A stretch of 48,034 nucleotides of DNA from Fuerstiella sp. GTDB lineage: Bacteria; Planctomycetota; Planctomycetia; Planctomycetales; Planctomycetaceae. The stretch's first letter is position 1, and every line of letters starts with the position of its first letter. A program made the translations under genes and the position numbers. Positions 10,172 to 17,594 of the stretch are shown piece after piece. Under the pieces are notes generated by a model, which saw nothing but the letters and a program-made list of their open reading frames with translations, was not told the origin of the DNA and did no database searches. The stretch spans positions 1 through 48,034 of the forward strand of contig JAQWLN010000015.1 of the NCBI GenBank assembly GCA_029247265.1, written 5' to 3'.

Positions 10172-10930
10172 TTATCGTCCTCGTGTTCCAGAGAACTCCG
10201 AACTCTGTGCGAGACTGTCCACAGTCAATCTGCGAAGTGCGACCGCATCGCGTCGCCAGAGCCATGCGAACAGAGGGATGAACACAATCGTTGACCACTG
10301 ATACGCGGTCAGGCCACCGACGATCTGCGTTTCGGGACGAATGAACTCCGTCAGAAATCGATAGCAGAAATAGCCGATGAAATACAACTTGATGAGCTGA
10401 CCCGGAAACATTCGGCGTTTAATCATCCACGCTGCCGCGCCTGCTGCGACCAGATGAAAAAGACTCTCATACAGTTGAGTCGGGTGGCGGGCCAGATGAT
10501 CAATCGATGGGAAGGTGACTGCCCAGGGCAGATCTGTCGGAGTGCCATAGCAGCAGCCACCACAGAAGCACGCCAGCCGACCGATCGCGATGGATACGGC
10601 CACAGGAACGACAAAGGTGTCTCCTGTCTTCATCTTCAGCCCGATGCTGCGTTTGGCCAGTTCGACTCCGAAGTAGCCACCCACCATGCCGAACAAAATT
10701 GTCTTGCCACTGATCAGCAGCCCCTCAGCATCCGTGAAACCCGGCAGTCCGGGAATCAGAAACGGCAGCTTCGCCGTTAGAATGGCCCCGCTGAACGCCG
10801 ACAAACCAATCCAGACTTTGTTGAATGTGCCAATTGGCAGAGCTGTCTTGTAACGATGACTCAATACCGCGCCGGTCCCGACCGCCAGCATCATGATCAA
10901 CGGGTAAATCTCAGGCAGCGTTCCGCCCAT
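10172..10930 (-). CDS. Lgt-like (prolipoprotein diacylglyceryl transferase family) membrane protein
   Basis: A 252-residue polytopic membrane protein of the Lgt family. Landmarks are IGRLACFCGGCCYGTPTDLP (residues 117-136), RHPTQLYES (148-156) and RFLTEFIRPE (191-200), which match the conserved Arg/Glu regions of Lgt. The segment where true Lgt has an essential HGG reads LFGMVGG (79-85), so the catalytic histidine seems absent and normal lipoprotein lipidation is doubtful. The start at 10930 is chosen because its ATG shares one base with the TGA of the radical SAM gene (TGATG). A longer frame back to 11050 would only translate the shadow of that gene. Probable role: transfer of, or binding to, a glycerophospholipid in the same system as the radical SAM enzyme. 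Confidence 0.85.
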   Translation of the reverse strand: MGGTLPEIYPLIMMLAVGTGAVLSHRYKTALPIGTFNKVWIGLSAFSGAILTAKLPFLIPGLPGFTDAEGLLISGKTILFGMVGGYFGVELAKRSIGLKMKTGDTFVVPVAVSIAIGRLACFCGGCCYGTPTDLPWAVTFPSIDHLARHPTQLYESLFHLVAAGAAAWMIKRRMFPGQLIKLYFIGYFCYRFLTEFIRPETQIVGGLTAYQWSTIVFIPLFAWLWRRDAVALRRLTVDSLAQSSEFSGTRGR

Positions 10931-12390
10931 CAGCAAGTCACCAGACGTGGCGTATTCAGGGGCGGCAGCGGCACGTGTCCATCGCGATACAACACGTTGT
11001 ATGCGGAAAACGGAATCACATGCCCGGACGGCAGCAGAAAATGCACGCACGACTTCATCAGCTGACGAACGTCAAAATTCCATGCGTCCATGAAGGATGT
11101 CGTGGTGATGCGAAACATATCACTGGCATTCAGTTGCTGCGTCATCGCCTTCACAAAAAACTGCTGAGCAAGTTCGATTTCACCCGCAGTAAGATCGTCA
11201 CCCGAGACTCCCTGCCCGTCAGGAGGCACACTTTCGTCGGAAGGGTATCCGCCAGCACCACAGGGTTGTCGCGAGAGATACTCAGAAATCAGCTCCTGAG
11301 CCCGCTGTCGATTAAACGTGATTCTGCCGGACAACAGGTCAAGGTGATCCACCAGATTAACAAACCGTGCCAGAGGCAGAACCCGATCTTTGCCGCGAAC
11401 GCCATACGCCAGCGTGTGGCCATTCGGGTGAGCACACGGCAGCGGAGAAAAATCTGTTTCCCGCCAGACACCCTCGGTCTGCTCGGCAACAGCGTGTATC
11501 ACATCCGGAAAGGTAATTCGCTGCTCCAGCTGTTCCGGAAGAACAAAGCGCCCGGAATACGTCGCTGGCTGAAAACTGACACCAGTGACCCATGGTCTCT
11601 GCATACCGAATTCAACGATGCGGCCCAGTTCATGGTCGTTGACGCCGGGCTGGACTGTGCACACCAGAATTGTATTTAACCCCGCCTGGCCCAGTCGTTC
11701 CACAGCCTGCAGCTTGGTTTCCAGCAACGACTCACCGCGCAAAACCTTGTAGCCGTCTTCACTGAAGCCATCGAACTGCAGATAAATTTCGGTCCGATGC
11801 TTCAGCGATGCCGCCCGTTCCAGAAACGCAGCATCTTTGGCCAGCCTCACACCGTTGGTGTTAATCATCACGATATCGATCGGCTGGGCGCAGGCGTACT
11901 GATGAATTTCGTGGAATTCCGGATGCACGGTCGGTTCGCCACCGGACAACTGCAGAATCTCCGGCTGACCTTCGACTTCCACAAGCCTGTCGATGGCGTT
12001 CCTGCACTCATCAAACGTCAGATGTTTTCCGCCCGGTCCGCTGACGGCAAAACACATCGGACACTCGAGGTTGCAGTTTGACGTGATCTCCAGCAGACCG
12101 ATGCAGGTATGTTGTTCGTGTTCCGAACACAGACCGCAATCGTAGGGACAGCCGTGTTGTGGTTCTGTCCCGAAACTCACCGGAACTTTGCCGGGCAGGC
12201 TGTAGCCGTTTCTGTCAAACCACGATACGTCGCTGCAAACAAAGTCTTCCCGCAGTCCGTGAGTTGCACACGTCTTGCGAAAATAAACGCGATTATCGCG
12301 TGAGATAATCTTGGCCGGCACAAGCGACAGGCAGTCGGGACACAGGCTCTGAGTTGTCCCGAGAAACGTGTAGTCACGATAAGTGGTCAT
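10930..12390 (-). CDS. Radical SAM enzyme of the MJ0619/Tes type
   Basis: A 486-residue radical SAM protein. The SAM cluster motif is CNLECPMC (C106, C110, C113). Just before it lies a second CX3CX2C, CPYDCGLC (C81, C85, C88), followed by EHEQHTC, and the N-terminus has CPDC (C17, C20) plus KTCATHG (C41). The C-terminal signature FMDAWNFDVRQLMKSC followed by PFSAYNVLYR is also diagnostic. This multi-cluster layout is known from Methanocaldococcus MJ0619 and the archaeal tetraether synthase Tes. An earlier proposal for MJ0619 was pterin methylation. The ATG at 12390 is used because it overlaps the preceding TGA as ATGA; the longer frame to 12567 has no family similarity. Substrate here is unproven. 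Confidence 0.88.
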   Translation of the reverse strand: MTTYRDYTFLGTTQSLCPDCLSLVPAKIISRDNRVYFRKTCATHGLREDFVCSDVSWFDRNGYSLPGKVPVSFGTEPQHGCPYDCGLCSEHEQHTCIGLLEITSNCNLECPMCFAVSGPGGKHLTFDECRNAIDRLVEVEGQPEILQLSGGEPTVHPEFHEIHQYACAQPIDIVMINTNGVRLAKDAAFLERAASLKHRTEIYLQFDGFSEDGYKVLRGESLLETKLQAVERLGQAGLNTILVCTVQPGVNDHELGRIVEFGMQRPWVTGVSFQPATYSGRFVLPEQLEQRITFPDVIHAVAEQTEGVWRETDFSPLPCAHPNGHTLAYGVRGKDRVLPLARFVNLVDHLDLLSGRITFNRQRAQELISEYLSRQPCGAGGYPSDESVPPDGQGVSGDDLTAGEIELAQQFFVKAMTQQLNASDMFRITTTSFMDAWNFDVRQLMKSCVHFLLPSGHVIPFSAYNVLYRDGHVPLPPLNTPRLVTC

Positions 12391-12713
12391 GGCTGTGGAG
12401 CTTCCTCTGCTGAAGAATGTCGACGGTACACGCTCCGGCGTGTCATCAAACGGTAAACCGCCAGTCCAATAAGAACCCCCACGACGGTACCACCGCCATA
12501 GGCGCACACCAGAAACAATCCTTCGTTTGCTCCGGCACTGTAGAGGCCCAGACCGATTCCAACACACGTACCAAAAAAGGTGCAGCCGGCAGCAATGAGC
12601 GACACCACGACAATTCCAAACATCGCCAGCGGCCCGGGCGTCCGATACGAATCCTGCCCGGACAACTCATGGTTCTTCGGACTTTCGTACGGGTTATTCT
12701 GCTCAGATGTCAT
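12387..12713 (-). CDS. NPYxxP small membrane protein, paralogue 1
   Basis: A 108-residue membrane protein with a short hydrophilic N-terminus containing NNPYESP (residues 6-12), then TPGPLAMFGIVVVSLIAAGC leading into a first membrane segment (about 29-57) and a second one (about 65-88), and a charged tail. It shares the NPYxxP and PGPxA...AG...TCxG pattern with the next two upstream genes, so these are tandem paralogues. The start at 12713 is the ATG before SEQNNPYESP; it overlaps the upstream gene by 11 bases. Its TGA overlaps the radical SAM ATG (ATGA). Function unknown. Confidence 0.8.
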   Translation of the reverse strand: MTSEQNNPYESPKNHELSGQDSYRTPGPLAMFGIVVVSLIAAGCTFFGTCVGIGLGLYSAGANEGLFLVCAYGGGTVVGVLIGLAVYRLMTRRSVYRRHSSAEEAPQP

Positions 12714-13026
12714 GTTTATCTGTGCCTTCCTGTTGCTGCTCCAGTCTGGCAAGCAGCATTCGTTGAGTCCAACGGGACACGACAACGCCCGCCGGAATAC
12801 ACAGAACGGTCCCCATCAACATGGCCACTGAACTGACGATGCCGGGACCGAGGTAGCCGACTGAAACCAATCCGGCACACGTGCCGTACCAGGCACAACA
12901 CCCGGCAAAGACCGAAGCGATCGCAACCATAAGTGTTGCCAGCGGACCTGGCTTGCGAGCATTGGAAGAAGATGCGACATCACCGTCAGGCGTCGCATAT
13001 GGATTCTCCGGCTCTTCAGTCTCCAT
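12703..13026 (-). CDS. NPYxxP small membrane protein, paralogue 2
   Basis: A 107-residue membrane protein. The N-terminus has ENPYATP (residues 7-13) and then KPGPLATLMVAIASVFAGCC, with two predicted membrane segments (about 30-55 and 60-85) and a charged Gln/Arg-rich tail. It is related to its neighbours on both sides by NPYxxP, PGPxA and a TCxG motif in the first membrane segment. The ATG at 13026 lies one base after the TAG of the upstream paralogue, so termination-reinitiation is likely. Function unknown. Confidence 0.8.
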   Translation of the reverse strand: METEEPENPYATPDGDVASSSNARKPGPLATLMVAIASVFAGCCAWYGTCAGLVSVGYLGPGIVSSVAMLMGTVLCIPAGVVVSRWTQRMLLARLEQQQEGTDKHDI

Positions 13027-13027
13027 C

Positions 13028-13555
13028 CTACGGTCTCTCTAAAGACGACGGAATTTCCGGTGACGCCCCGGCGGCCTCCTCAGAATTCTTATCCACGTCC
13101 CGACTGCCGTGCAGCTGTTTCCAGATCAAGAGAGTGGCTACGGCCACTGCTGCACATGCCGCCAGAAGAATCCCCACAACCTGGGTACAACAGACAAACA
13201 CAACAGTTACGACGACGGCAGAAAGAAAAACAACAAGCCACGAAGCGCTTCTGGAGGGCGCTGACGAAAACATCCTTCCGATAACGACCAATCCAAATTT
13301 TGCCGTAATCATGTAGGCCAGCAGCGTAAACAGGCAACAAACGAAAATCATTGTTCCTGCCGCACCAGGACGGTCCAGGTCAGACGCGACGAAGCCCAGG
13401 CAGGTGCAGAAAAAAGCTGCCCCCGCAGCCACGATTGACGCAATCACGACAAACAGAATGGCAAATGGCCCGGGCGAACGCATGTCGGCAACGAACTCAG
13501 CACCGTCCGAATTTAACGGGCTGCTGTAGGGGTTGAATTCGTCATCAGCCGACAT
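13028..13555 (-). CDS. NPYxxP membrane protein, longer paralogue 3
   Basis: A 175-residue membrane protein and the first gene of the five-gene operon. The N-terminus carries FNPYSSP, followed by RSPGPFAILFVVIASIVAAG and a TCLGF motif as in the two shorter paralogues. Three or four hydrophobic segments follow (about residues 30-58, 66-90, 103-122 and 124-142), so it looks like the short type plus an added pair of helices. The ATG at 13555 gives an N-terminus equivalent to the paralogues; an in-frame TTG at 13573 is the alternative. Two hairpins (13613-13652) separate it from the MFS gene upstream. Function unknown. Confidence 0.8.
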   Translation of the reverse strand: MSADDEFNPYSSPLNSDGAEFVADMRSPGPFAILFVVIASIVAAGAAFFCTCLGFVASDLDRPGAAGTMIFVCCLFTLLAYMITAKFGLVVIGRMFSSAPSRSASWLVVFLSAVVVTVVFVCCTQVVGILLAACAAVAVATLLIWKQLHGSRDVDKNSEEAAGASPEIPSSLERP

Positions 13556-13612
13556 TTCGTTGCCTGCTTTCAACGGACCTGAAACGGCTTCCCGAGAATT
13601 CGTCCTGACGTC

Positions 13613-13652
13613 CCGGTCTTATGACCGGACCAGGAATGTTCGATTCCTGGTC
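13613..13652 (-). terminator. Tandem hairpins between MFS gene and NPY/radical SAM operon
   Basis: Two adjoining perfect inverted repeats lie in the 113-base gap. GACCAGGAAT/ATTCCTGGTC (13628-13652) has a 10-base stem with a 5-base loop, and CCGGTC/GACCGG (13613-13628) has a 6-base stem with a TTAT loop. There is no clear T tract on the minus strand, so this could be a terminator for the MFS gene, an attenuator for the operon, or an RNA processing site. Confidence 0.45.
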
Positions 13653-13668
13653 ACCTGGCTCCACACAG

Positions 13669-15102
13669 CTATTCCGGCAGTTCCTCACCACGCGTCTCTT
13701 TGGCAAACAGAACGACGACAATGCCAAGAAGGAAGAGTGGTGACAACCACATCGCTTTCTCCTCCGGTGTCGGTGGGTTGGCAAGAACGGCAAACCCGAA
13801 AAACGCCGCCGCCGTGCCAAGTCGCCCCATGTTGAAACAAAACCCTGCGCCCGTGCCACGCAGTCGAGTCGGATACAGCTCAGGGAAGTAGACTGCGTAT
13901 CCGGCATGCATGCCCAACGTAAAGAAACCAAACACCGGCAGGAAGGCCATCAATACACTTTCGGATGCGCCATTCGGGATCAGTACCTGAAACAGCACGA
14001 CCATCATGATGAAACCCAACAGGTGGTAGAGAATAAACGCCCCTTTCCGTCCAAGTCTGTTCGAGATCCAACCAAACAGAACGAGCCCGAGGCCACCCCC
14101 GATGGTGTTCAGCGCCATGCTTGACATTTCGGCCCGCTTGATGAGGGAGCGATGCTTTTCGAAGGCAGCCTGCTTAACCTCATTTTCAGCACCCGCATCA
14201 ATGCCTTCCGTTTGCAGCACATTCGTCTGAGCTTTTCGCAGGAGAGCGTTCTTTCCGTAGATATGGCCTCCCCAGAATGTTACCAGGCCAACGGTAGCCA
14301 GCGTTACTCCCACAATCGTGTTGCGAAGATTTGGTCCCTCAAACAACTCGCTTAGTCGGCCCGGTGCCTGAGACGCATCAGTTTTCGCTCGTTCCTGTGC
14401 CGCCGTCCAACTTTCTGGTTCGTGAAGTTTCCAACGAATCCAAACGGTCAGAAGTGCGGGCAACGCTCCAATGGCGAAGCCGACTCGCCAGCCATCGATT
14501 CCTCTCGCTGCCAGACTTGCGTTAAGCTGTTCGTTTCCAATCAACAGTGCAATCGTGGCGGCTGCCAGTAGACTTCCAAACACGCTGGAGGCATGAAATA
14601 TGGAACTCATAACCGGCCGCGACCGCCTGGGCATGACCTCCGCGACCATCGCACTGGCCACGGCCCATTCGCCGCCGACCCCCATCGCCACAAGGAATCT
14701 AAGTGCTACCATTTGCCATGGTGCCTGCGCAAACGCACTGAAACAGGTAAACATGGAATAGAAAAGAATGGTGATGATCATCGTTTTGGAACGGCCGATG
14801 CGATCACTCACGACTCCAAAGACGACACCTCCCAAAGCTCCGCCCAGTAAGAAGGAACCGAACGCTACATCGTTCCATGCCCTGACTGACGGATCGTTGC
14901 GGAGAGTCCCAAGCAGGTCGGGCATCGCATCATTCATGGACGCAACGAATATCTGGCCTTCAAAAATGTCGAAGACCCAGCCGAGAGAAGCAATCAGCAG
15001 GACCAGCCACTGATAGCTGCTGATGCCCTGATTCCATTTGAGTTCCTGGCCCTCAGCTGCCGGGCTGACATGCGGGTCGTTATTTGCAGAATCGCTGCTC
15101 AT
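13669..15102 (-). CDS. MFS transporter (organic-acid:proton symporter type)
   Basis: A 477-residue major facilitator with 12 predicted membrane segments. The loop 2-3 signature is SDRIGRSK, and MGVGGEWAVASAMVAEVMP in segment 4/5 is typical of the sialate/aromatic-acid:H+ symporter and sugar-porter branches. A second half-repeat signature SNRLGRKG lies near residue 345. A long loop (about residues 270-335) lies between the halves. The ATG at 15102 is preferred to the upstream TTG at 15135, which only adds a few unconserved residues. Substrate cannot be told. It is co-oriented with the Gfo/Idh/MocA gene upstream, 119 bases away. Confidence 0.85.
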   Translation of the reverse strand: MSSDSANNDPHVSPAAEGQELKWNQGISSYQWLVLLIASLGWVFDIFEGQIFVASMNDAMPDLLGTLRNDPSVRAWNDVAFGSFLLGGALGGVVFGVVSDRIGRSKTMIITILFYSMFTCFSAFAQAPWQMVALRFLVAMGVGGEWAVASAMVAEVMPRRSRPVMSSIFHASSVFGSLLAAATIALLIGNEQLNASLAARGIDGWRVGFAIGALPALLTVWIRWKLHEPESWTAAQERAKTDASQAPGRLSELFEGPNLRNTIVGVTLATVGLVTFWGGHIYGKNALLRKAQTNVLQTEGIDAGAENEVKQAAFEKHRSLIKRAEMSSMALNTIGGGLGLVLFGWISNRLGRKGAFILYHLLGFIMMVVLFQVLIPNGASESVLMAFLPVFGFFTLGMHAGYAVYFPELYPTRLRGTGAGFCFNMGRLGTAAAFFGFAVLANPPTPEEKAMWLSPLFLLGIVVVLFAKETRGEELPE

Positions 15103-15221
15103 GAATAAGAATCTCAGCGTATTAGAGGCGGACAATATTTCGGATCGGCAGACAGTCTAGGCTGGGGGGTTGCGGATTTGGAGCGTGCAGCAGGATTTGA
15201 TGGCGTCCGGAACAGGTTGCG

Positions 15222-16271
15222 TTATCCCTTCCGGCCCATCACCTCTGCGATTGTGACCACTTCGCCCCGACGAATGGATTCCTGAGCCGCCAGACAAATC
15301 GCGACGTTCATTCGTGCTGATTCGCCATCGTTAAGCGGATTGGCTCCCGTCTGACAGCAATTCAGAAAGTGAGCCAGCTCGGCTTTTATCCCACGGTCGA
15401 CTCGCCCGGCCGCGTCTTTAAAGCCCGCTTCGTCGTCCGGATCCGGGACTTGTTCTGAGGTGTGTTCGGCCGGATCGAAACGGTGGTATTCCAGGTGAAT
15501 CGCCTGATTCTTTGTATCGATGCGGCCACCGCTGCCGACGATTCCGATTTCGCAATCGCCACCGGTTGGTGCAAACAGGCAAATCTCCAGAACTCCGCGA
15601 CGTCCGCCTTCGTACTCCACAAGTACTTGTGCGTTGTCCAGCAACTCGCGATCTGTCAGCACGTCTGTGCCGCCAAAGGCTGAGACTCGAACAGGAGGTT
15701 TGTCCAGGATCCAGTTGAACAGATCGAAGTGATGGCAGTTCTTCTCCAACAGCATGCCGCCGGTAATCTTTTCACTCGACCGCCAGCCCGGACGCATCGG
15801 ACCACGATATTCTCGACACCACATGATGCGAGGATCACCAACGTTGCCACCTTCCACCATTGACTTCATACGCTGATAAAGTCCCTGGTGCCGCATTTCG
15901 TGGCCGATCTGCAGTACTTTGCCGGCCGACTTCGATGCCCCAATCACTTCGTCGCATTCGGCGATCGTCAGCCCCAGGGGCTTCTCACACAGCACGTGCT
16001 TGCCGGCGGCAAAGGCCGCCATCGCCGCTTCATGATGCTGGTCGTTGGTGAGGGCCACGATTACCGCATCCAGCGCATCGACCTTCAGCACATCACGCCA
16101 ATCCTCAAGCGTCTGCAACTGATCGCCGACGAGTTCTGTGGCAGCCGCGCGGCTTTCGGCACTGCGGCTGCTGACGGAAATAACCTGCACATCCGGCAGG
16201 CGGAGCAGGTTCTTCAAATGCGCTTCGCGACCAAACCAGCCGGCACCGAGTAATCCGATATTGATCGTCAT
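15222..16271 (-). CDS. Gfo/Idh/MocA-family oxidoreductase (cytoplasmic)
   Basis: A 349-residue NAD(P)-dependent dehydrogenase with no signal peptide. The Rossmann motif INIGLLGAGWFGREAH is at the N-terminus, and LCEKPLGLTIAECDEVI carries the EKP catalytic lysine. The C-terminal domain has the GGMLLEKNCHHFDLFNWI stretch expected for the substrate pocket (KxxHxxD). Members act on sugars, inositols and related polyols; the exact substrate is unknown. It faces away from the secreted prenyltransferase-repeat gene, and the 102 bases between the two starts presumably hold divergent promoters. The downstream MFS gene on the same strand might transport its substrate. Confidence 0.9.
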   Translation of the reverse strand: MTINIGLLGAGWFGREAHLKNLLRLPDVQVISVSSRSAESRAAATELVGDQLQTLEDWRDVLKVDALDAVIVALTNDQHHEAAMAAFAAGKHVLCEKPLGLTIAECDEVIGASKSAGKVLQIGHEMRHQGLYQRMKSMVEGGNVGDPRIMWCREYRGPMRPGWRSSEKITGGMLLEKNCHHFDLFNWILDKPPVRVSAFGGTDVLTDRELLDNAQVLVEYEGGRRGVLEICLFAPTGGDCEIGIVGSGGRIDTKNQAIHLEYHRFDPAEHTSEQVPDPDDEAGFKDAAGRVDRGIKAELAHFLNCCQTGANPLNDGESARMNVAICLAAQESIRRGEVVTIAEVMGRKG

Positions 16272-16373
16272 GGAAATCCAAAATCAGTTTTGAGCAGTGA
16301 ATATGTCATCGTATCAGGTTAGACTTTTATGTCATCCGGCCCGCTGACCAGCACGATAAAGGAACGGTTTTCG

Positions 16374-17381
16374 ATGCGATACGTAATCCTGTTGTGTGGC
16401 ACCCTCTGTCTGTCTACCTCTTCGCCAGCTGCCGATATACCGGAAGGAAAGATTCGCGCGGCCATCGAACAGGCTATTCCCTGGCTGGAAAAATCGTCAG
16501 CCGGGTCCAGCAGGGAAAACAAGTGCTTCACATGCCACAACCATGCGCTACCAGTGTTGGCATTGTCCGAAGCAAAGCAGCATGATTTTTCCGTCGATGA
16601 AGACAATCTCTCTACACAGTTGCAGCACATTCACGCTCATCTGAAACGTGGCGAACAACGTTATCTTGAGGGCAAGGGCCAGGGCGGACAGGTGCTGACC
16701 GCTGGGTACGCATTGTGGGCACTTCATGTCGGTGGGCTGGCAGGCGATGCGACAACGACTGCTGTCACCGAATACCTTCTGAATGATCAGAGTGACAAAG
16801 ACCACTGGACAAAGAAAGGAACTCGCCCGCCATCCGACGGCAACGAGTTCACGACAACTTACGTCGCGTTGCGGGGATTGCAGGAATTCACACCGGAATA
16901 CAAAAACGCAGTGAAGGAGACTCGATTCAGTGCCGTGGGAAAGTGGCTGTCGGCCACACAACCTGCTGACACGGAAGATTCGGTTTTTCGTTTGAAGTCA
17001 CTCAGAATTGTGCAGGCCGAAGATGCTGCAGCGAATTCCGCCGTTGAAGAATTACTGAAGCAGCAAAGATCGGATGGTGGCTGGGCCCAGAAAGCCGACA
17101 TGGAAAGCGATGTCTACGCCACAGGGACTGTCATGGCTGCGCTGCTGAAAACAGGTGAAATATGCCGTGATCATCAAGCAGTAAAATCAGGCATCCAGTT
17201 CCTGCTCGACAACCAGATCGACGATGGCACGTGGCATGTCGTGACCCGAGCCGACGGATTTCAGCCATACTACGAAACTGGTTTCCCACATGGTGAGGAC
17301 CAGTTCATTTCGGTGGCCGCCAGCAGTTGGGCCACGATGGCACTGTTACGTTCACTGCCGACAGAAGCGACATCGCCCTGA
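16374..17381 (+). CDS. Secreted prenyltransferase/squalene-cyclase-repeat protein with CXXCH
   Basis: A 335-residue secreted protein. The ATG at 16374 is chosen because GGAAC lies about 9 bases upstream and the signal peptide MRYVILLCGTLCLSTSSPAA starts there; a frame back to 16329 is not needed. Residues 51-55 read CFTCH, a single c-type haem attachment motif, followed by NHALPVLALS. The rest is made of alpha/alpha-toroid repeats with QW-like motifs (QRSDGGWAQ, NQIDDGTWHV) as in squalene-hopene cyclases and prenyltransferases. The DxDD cyclase motif is not seen, so it is probably not a cyclase. Planctomycetes have many such secreted repeat proteins of unknown role. Confidence 0.78.
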   Translation: MRYVILLCGTLCLSTSSPAADIPEGKIRAAIEQAIPWLEKSSAGSSRENKCFTCHNHALPVLALSEAKQHDFSVDEDNLSTQLQHIHAHLKRGEQRYLEGKGQGGQVLTAGYALWALHVGGLAGDATTTAVTEYLLNDQSDKDHWTKKGTRPPSDGNEFTTTYVALRGLQEFTPEYKNAVKETRFSAVGKWLSATQPADTEDSVFRLKSLRIVQAEDAAANSAVEELLKQQRSDGGWAQKADMESDVYATGTVMAALLKTGEICRDHQAVKSGIQFLLDNQIDDGTWHVVTRADGFQPYYETGFPHGEDQFISVAASSWATMALLRSLPTEATSP

Positions 17382-17594
17382 CCTGAATCCGCCCGGCGAT
17401 CGATCCACAGTTCTGTCAATGACCTGCTGCGGTGTCTGCATAACTGACACCACCGTCACGTTCCGACGTTGGAGATTTTCATATCCGCAGCGCATTGGTC
17501 GCTCCTGCAATCGGTCCGGTCCCGCAAAACCGTGCGTGCTACGGTTCATTCGACAGGTTCACTGCTCGTCTTTCCCCAGGCAAAACACGCCTCA

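Noticed and set aside
10931..11050. 40-codon N-terminal extension of the Lgt-like gene
   Set aside because: It overlaps the radical SAM coding region and has no family similarity; the TGATG junction gives the better start.
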